Source: JAHBVL01 sp963712055 (GTDB lineage: Bacteria; Chloroflexota; Chloroflexia; Thermomicrobiales; UBA6265). Taken from it: 64,000 bases of DNA. The notes beneath the pieces are model-generated. The model had not been told where the DNA came from. It worked only from the letters and a program-made list of their open reading frames with translations, and did no database searches. Below, one piece after another: positions 62,611-64,000 of the stretch. Numbering within the stretch: position 1 is the stretch's first letter; the number at the start of each line of letters is the position of its first letter. Where the stretch lies: assembly GCA_963712055.1 (NCBI GenBank), contig CAVQGN010000003.1, positions 682,001-746,000 of the forward strand, given 5' to 3'. Position numbers and translations under genes: made by a program.

Positions 62611-62955
62611 AGGACAAATGGTTCAGATTTCAAGAGCATATTGTTGCCCGGTGGCGACTGCGGAGAGCATACGCGGCTACAGCGGTCAGCAACCAGCGCC
62701 AATGAGAGACGTCGGTTTGCATGGAAGCAATCGAAGGAATTCGGCAAAACGTATGCGAATAAGGTGAGCGGTTGTCAACACCAGACATGAGAGGTTCGCA
62801 AGGCACCTGATTCTCGCCCACTGCTGGCCGGGGTCATCGCAGATTCGAGAACGGATTGTGGTTCGACTGCGTTGCACCATTTATCGCTCAGCAGTTCTGC
62901 AGCGATTGGGATGCGGCGGCCTGCGGGAAGGCTGCCACATCGCGCGTGCGCCGAA
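62611..62955. other. Intergenic region with no recognised gene
   Basis: About 345 bases between the MMPL gene and the hydrolase remnant. ORFs here are short, lack ribosome sites and show no homology. No repeats or clear promoter were seen. Confidence 0.4.
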
Positions 62956-63491
62956 TTACTCCTCAGGATGAAGTTGCCAGGCAAGGAACTCGTCGATCAT
63001 CGGTCCAACTGGTTCATGGGAGAGGATTCCCGAATGGCTCTGGTCAGGAAATTCGGCGTAGATCAAGGGCACGCCAGCTTCTCCCAGAGCCGCGACCATG
63101 TTTCTGGCCTGCTGGACGGGCGTATCTCCGTCGATCGAGCTGTGGATGATCAGAAACGGCACTGTGTTGCCATCAACGTTGTACGCTGGCGAGGCGGCTT
63201 GATATACCTCAGGCCTGGATTCCAGAGTGCCGTGGAAGATGGTCTCGTTGAGGTCGGTGTAGGACGAGTTGATGTAGGGAACCGTGATATCGAGGTCGCC
63301 AGAGATCGAGATGACGCAATCAGCCCGGCTGGACTTTCCAGGATTCCGATAGAAGAGGTGACATATCCACTTTCCGCGAACGCCCCAAGCAGGGGCGCTG
63401 CATCCAGGGCGTCACCATATGCCAGCGCACCAGCGCCCGGAACCGCTGCATTTCCGCAACATGAGCACGTGCCGTCTTGAAACGTCGGCAA
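62956..63491 (-). pseudogene. Broken alpha/beta-hydrolase (esterase-like)
   Basis: The C-terminal half, in one frame, reads ADCVISISGDLDITVPYINSSYTDL, then PFLIIHSSIDGDTPVQQARNMVAALGEAGVPLIYAEFPDQSHSGILSHEPVGPMIDEFLAWQ. This has the Asp and His of the hydrolase triad (IDGDTP, SHSG). Upstream the homologous segment LAYGDALDAAPLLGAFAESGYVTSS is in another frame, so a frameshift lies near 63345. The N-terminus and nucleophile region cannot be placed. It is a decayed gene or an assembly break. Confidence 0.55.
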
Positions 63492-63599
63492 CGAGGACCC
63501 GTCGCGGTTCGGTACCGACTAGAATAGGAAGTGAGGCTCTTCACTCCCTGTCCGAGCGTCAACTCCACGATTGTCACTCCCGCATGCGGAGGCACGGCA

Positions 63600-64000
63600 A
63601 TGACTGGCAGAAGCGTGAATTGGATTCGCGATCTCGGCGACGGACGAATCGACTCCCTGATGGCCGTTGGCGTCGCCATCGCTGTTGCACTTGGACTTCA
63701 GCTGGAGCGAGTGTTCATTTCGACCATGATCTTCGTGGTCGATCAGAGCAACCGAACTGAACTCGCTCGCAACGCACTGGCGACCTTTTGCGCGATTGGG
63801 TTGGCCGCAATCCTGGTTCGATTCCTCAGTGTCGAGTGGGCGTTGGCCGTCGGTTTGGTGATCCTGGCTGGATCCCGAGTCATTGTTCAGTTCTCAAACG
63901 ATCCAGAATTGCGCTGGCCGATTGCAGCGATTGGATTCATTGGTTGGGGCTGGCTGTCGGTCACACTCTCGCTGCGGAATCGACCGGTCTTGGCAGTGGG
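63600..64000 (+). CDS. Multi-helix membrane protein, partial at window end
   Basis: The ATG at 63600 follows GGAGG by seven bases. The 133 codons in the window show a short polar start (MTGRSVNWIRDLGDGRIDSLM) and then hydrophobic segments VGVAIAVALGLQLERVF, LATFCAIGLAAILVRFL, WALAVGLVILAGSRVIV and PIAAIGFIGWGWLSVTLS. No stop is reached before the window ends. I do not recognise the family; transporter- or protease-like membrane proteins are both possible. Confidence 0.7.
   Translation, partial: MTGRSVNWIRDLGDGRIDSLMAVGVAIAVALGLQLERVFISTMIFVVDQSNRTELARNALATFCAIGLAAILVRFLSVEWALAVGLVILAGSRVIVQFSNDPELRWPIAAIGFIGWGWLSVTLSLRNRPVLAV

Noticed and set aside
1..64000. tRNA, rRNA or transfer-RNA-linked attachment sites
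   Set aside because: No cloverleaf or conserved rRNA stretches were recognised on either strand by eye. A dedicated search was not possible.

Overview
The window is a GC-rich stretch of bacterial chromosome with no rRNA, tRNA or CRISPR array that I could recognise. The gene set suggests a heterotrophic Chloroflexota of the Thermomicrobia type. Signs are secreted proteins with Ala-Thr-Pro linkers after the signal peptide, a Cys-rich secreted repeat protein with a twin-arginine-like leader, three-domain copper nitrite reductase, MalT-like LuxR regulators, many solute-binding transporters and DUF4397 proteins. This assignment is inference from gene style, not a phylogeny.

Region 1 (1-14200) holds the end of a peptide ABC permease pair (the second gene frameshifted), a berberine-bridge flavoprotein, a DinB-like protein, two tandem BNR sialidase-like proteins, an amidase, a divergent MalT-type regulator, a DUF6325-like protein, an arylsulfatase, a DUF4397 secreted protein and a small membrane protein. 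Region 2 (14200-14960) is non-coding and carries a terminator, two imperfect palindromes and five 57-bp tandem repeats. Region 3 (14960-26100) has a flavin monooxygenase-like protein, a frameshifted Cys-rich secreted protein, a cupin, beta carbonic anhydrase, an N-acyl-D-amino-acid deacylase, a GH15 enzyme, L-rhamnonate dehydratase, a cupredoxin and RpiB.

Region 4 (26100-41900) is dominated by transport: a tungstate ABC system (minus strand), a complete polar amino-acid ABC operon with a recognisable promoter, and a peptide ABC set without ATPase genes. A methyltransferase without a stop codon, rhamnose mutarotase, OsmC, an epimerase, a nitronate monooxygenase, O-acetylhomoserine sulfhydrylase and a CoA-binding protein fill the rest.

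Region 5 (41900-64000) is the most unusual. It has a large secreted protein with a degenerate nuclease-like domain plus a HEYGH peptidase domain. Next to it, divergently, is an unrecognised two- or three-gene operon with a charged Ser/Lys-rich protein and a HEGLH protein. Then come a NERD-helicase, a 1.5-kb tandem duplication with a ragged junction, a RAYT transposase inside an array of REP-like units, nirK fused to a cupredoxin, an LCP protein, a Doc toxin remnant beside a perfect 20-bp palindrome, a YhfX-like PLP protein, a second HEYTH peptidase, an MMPL transporter, a broken hydrolase and a partial membrane protein.

Several genes are broken by single-base shifts (134-1064, 16304-19031, perhaps 44643-46306), and the duplication junction has clustered one-base losses. 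Residual assembly or polishing errors are therefore as likely as true pseudogenes, and I flag this where it matters.
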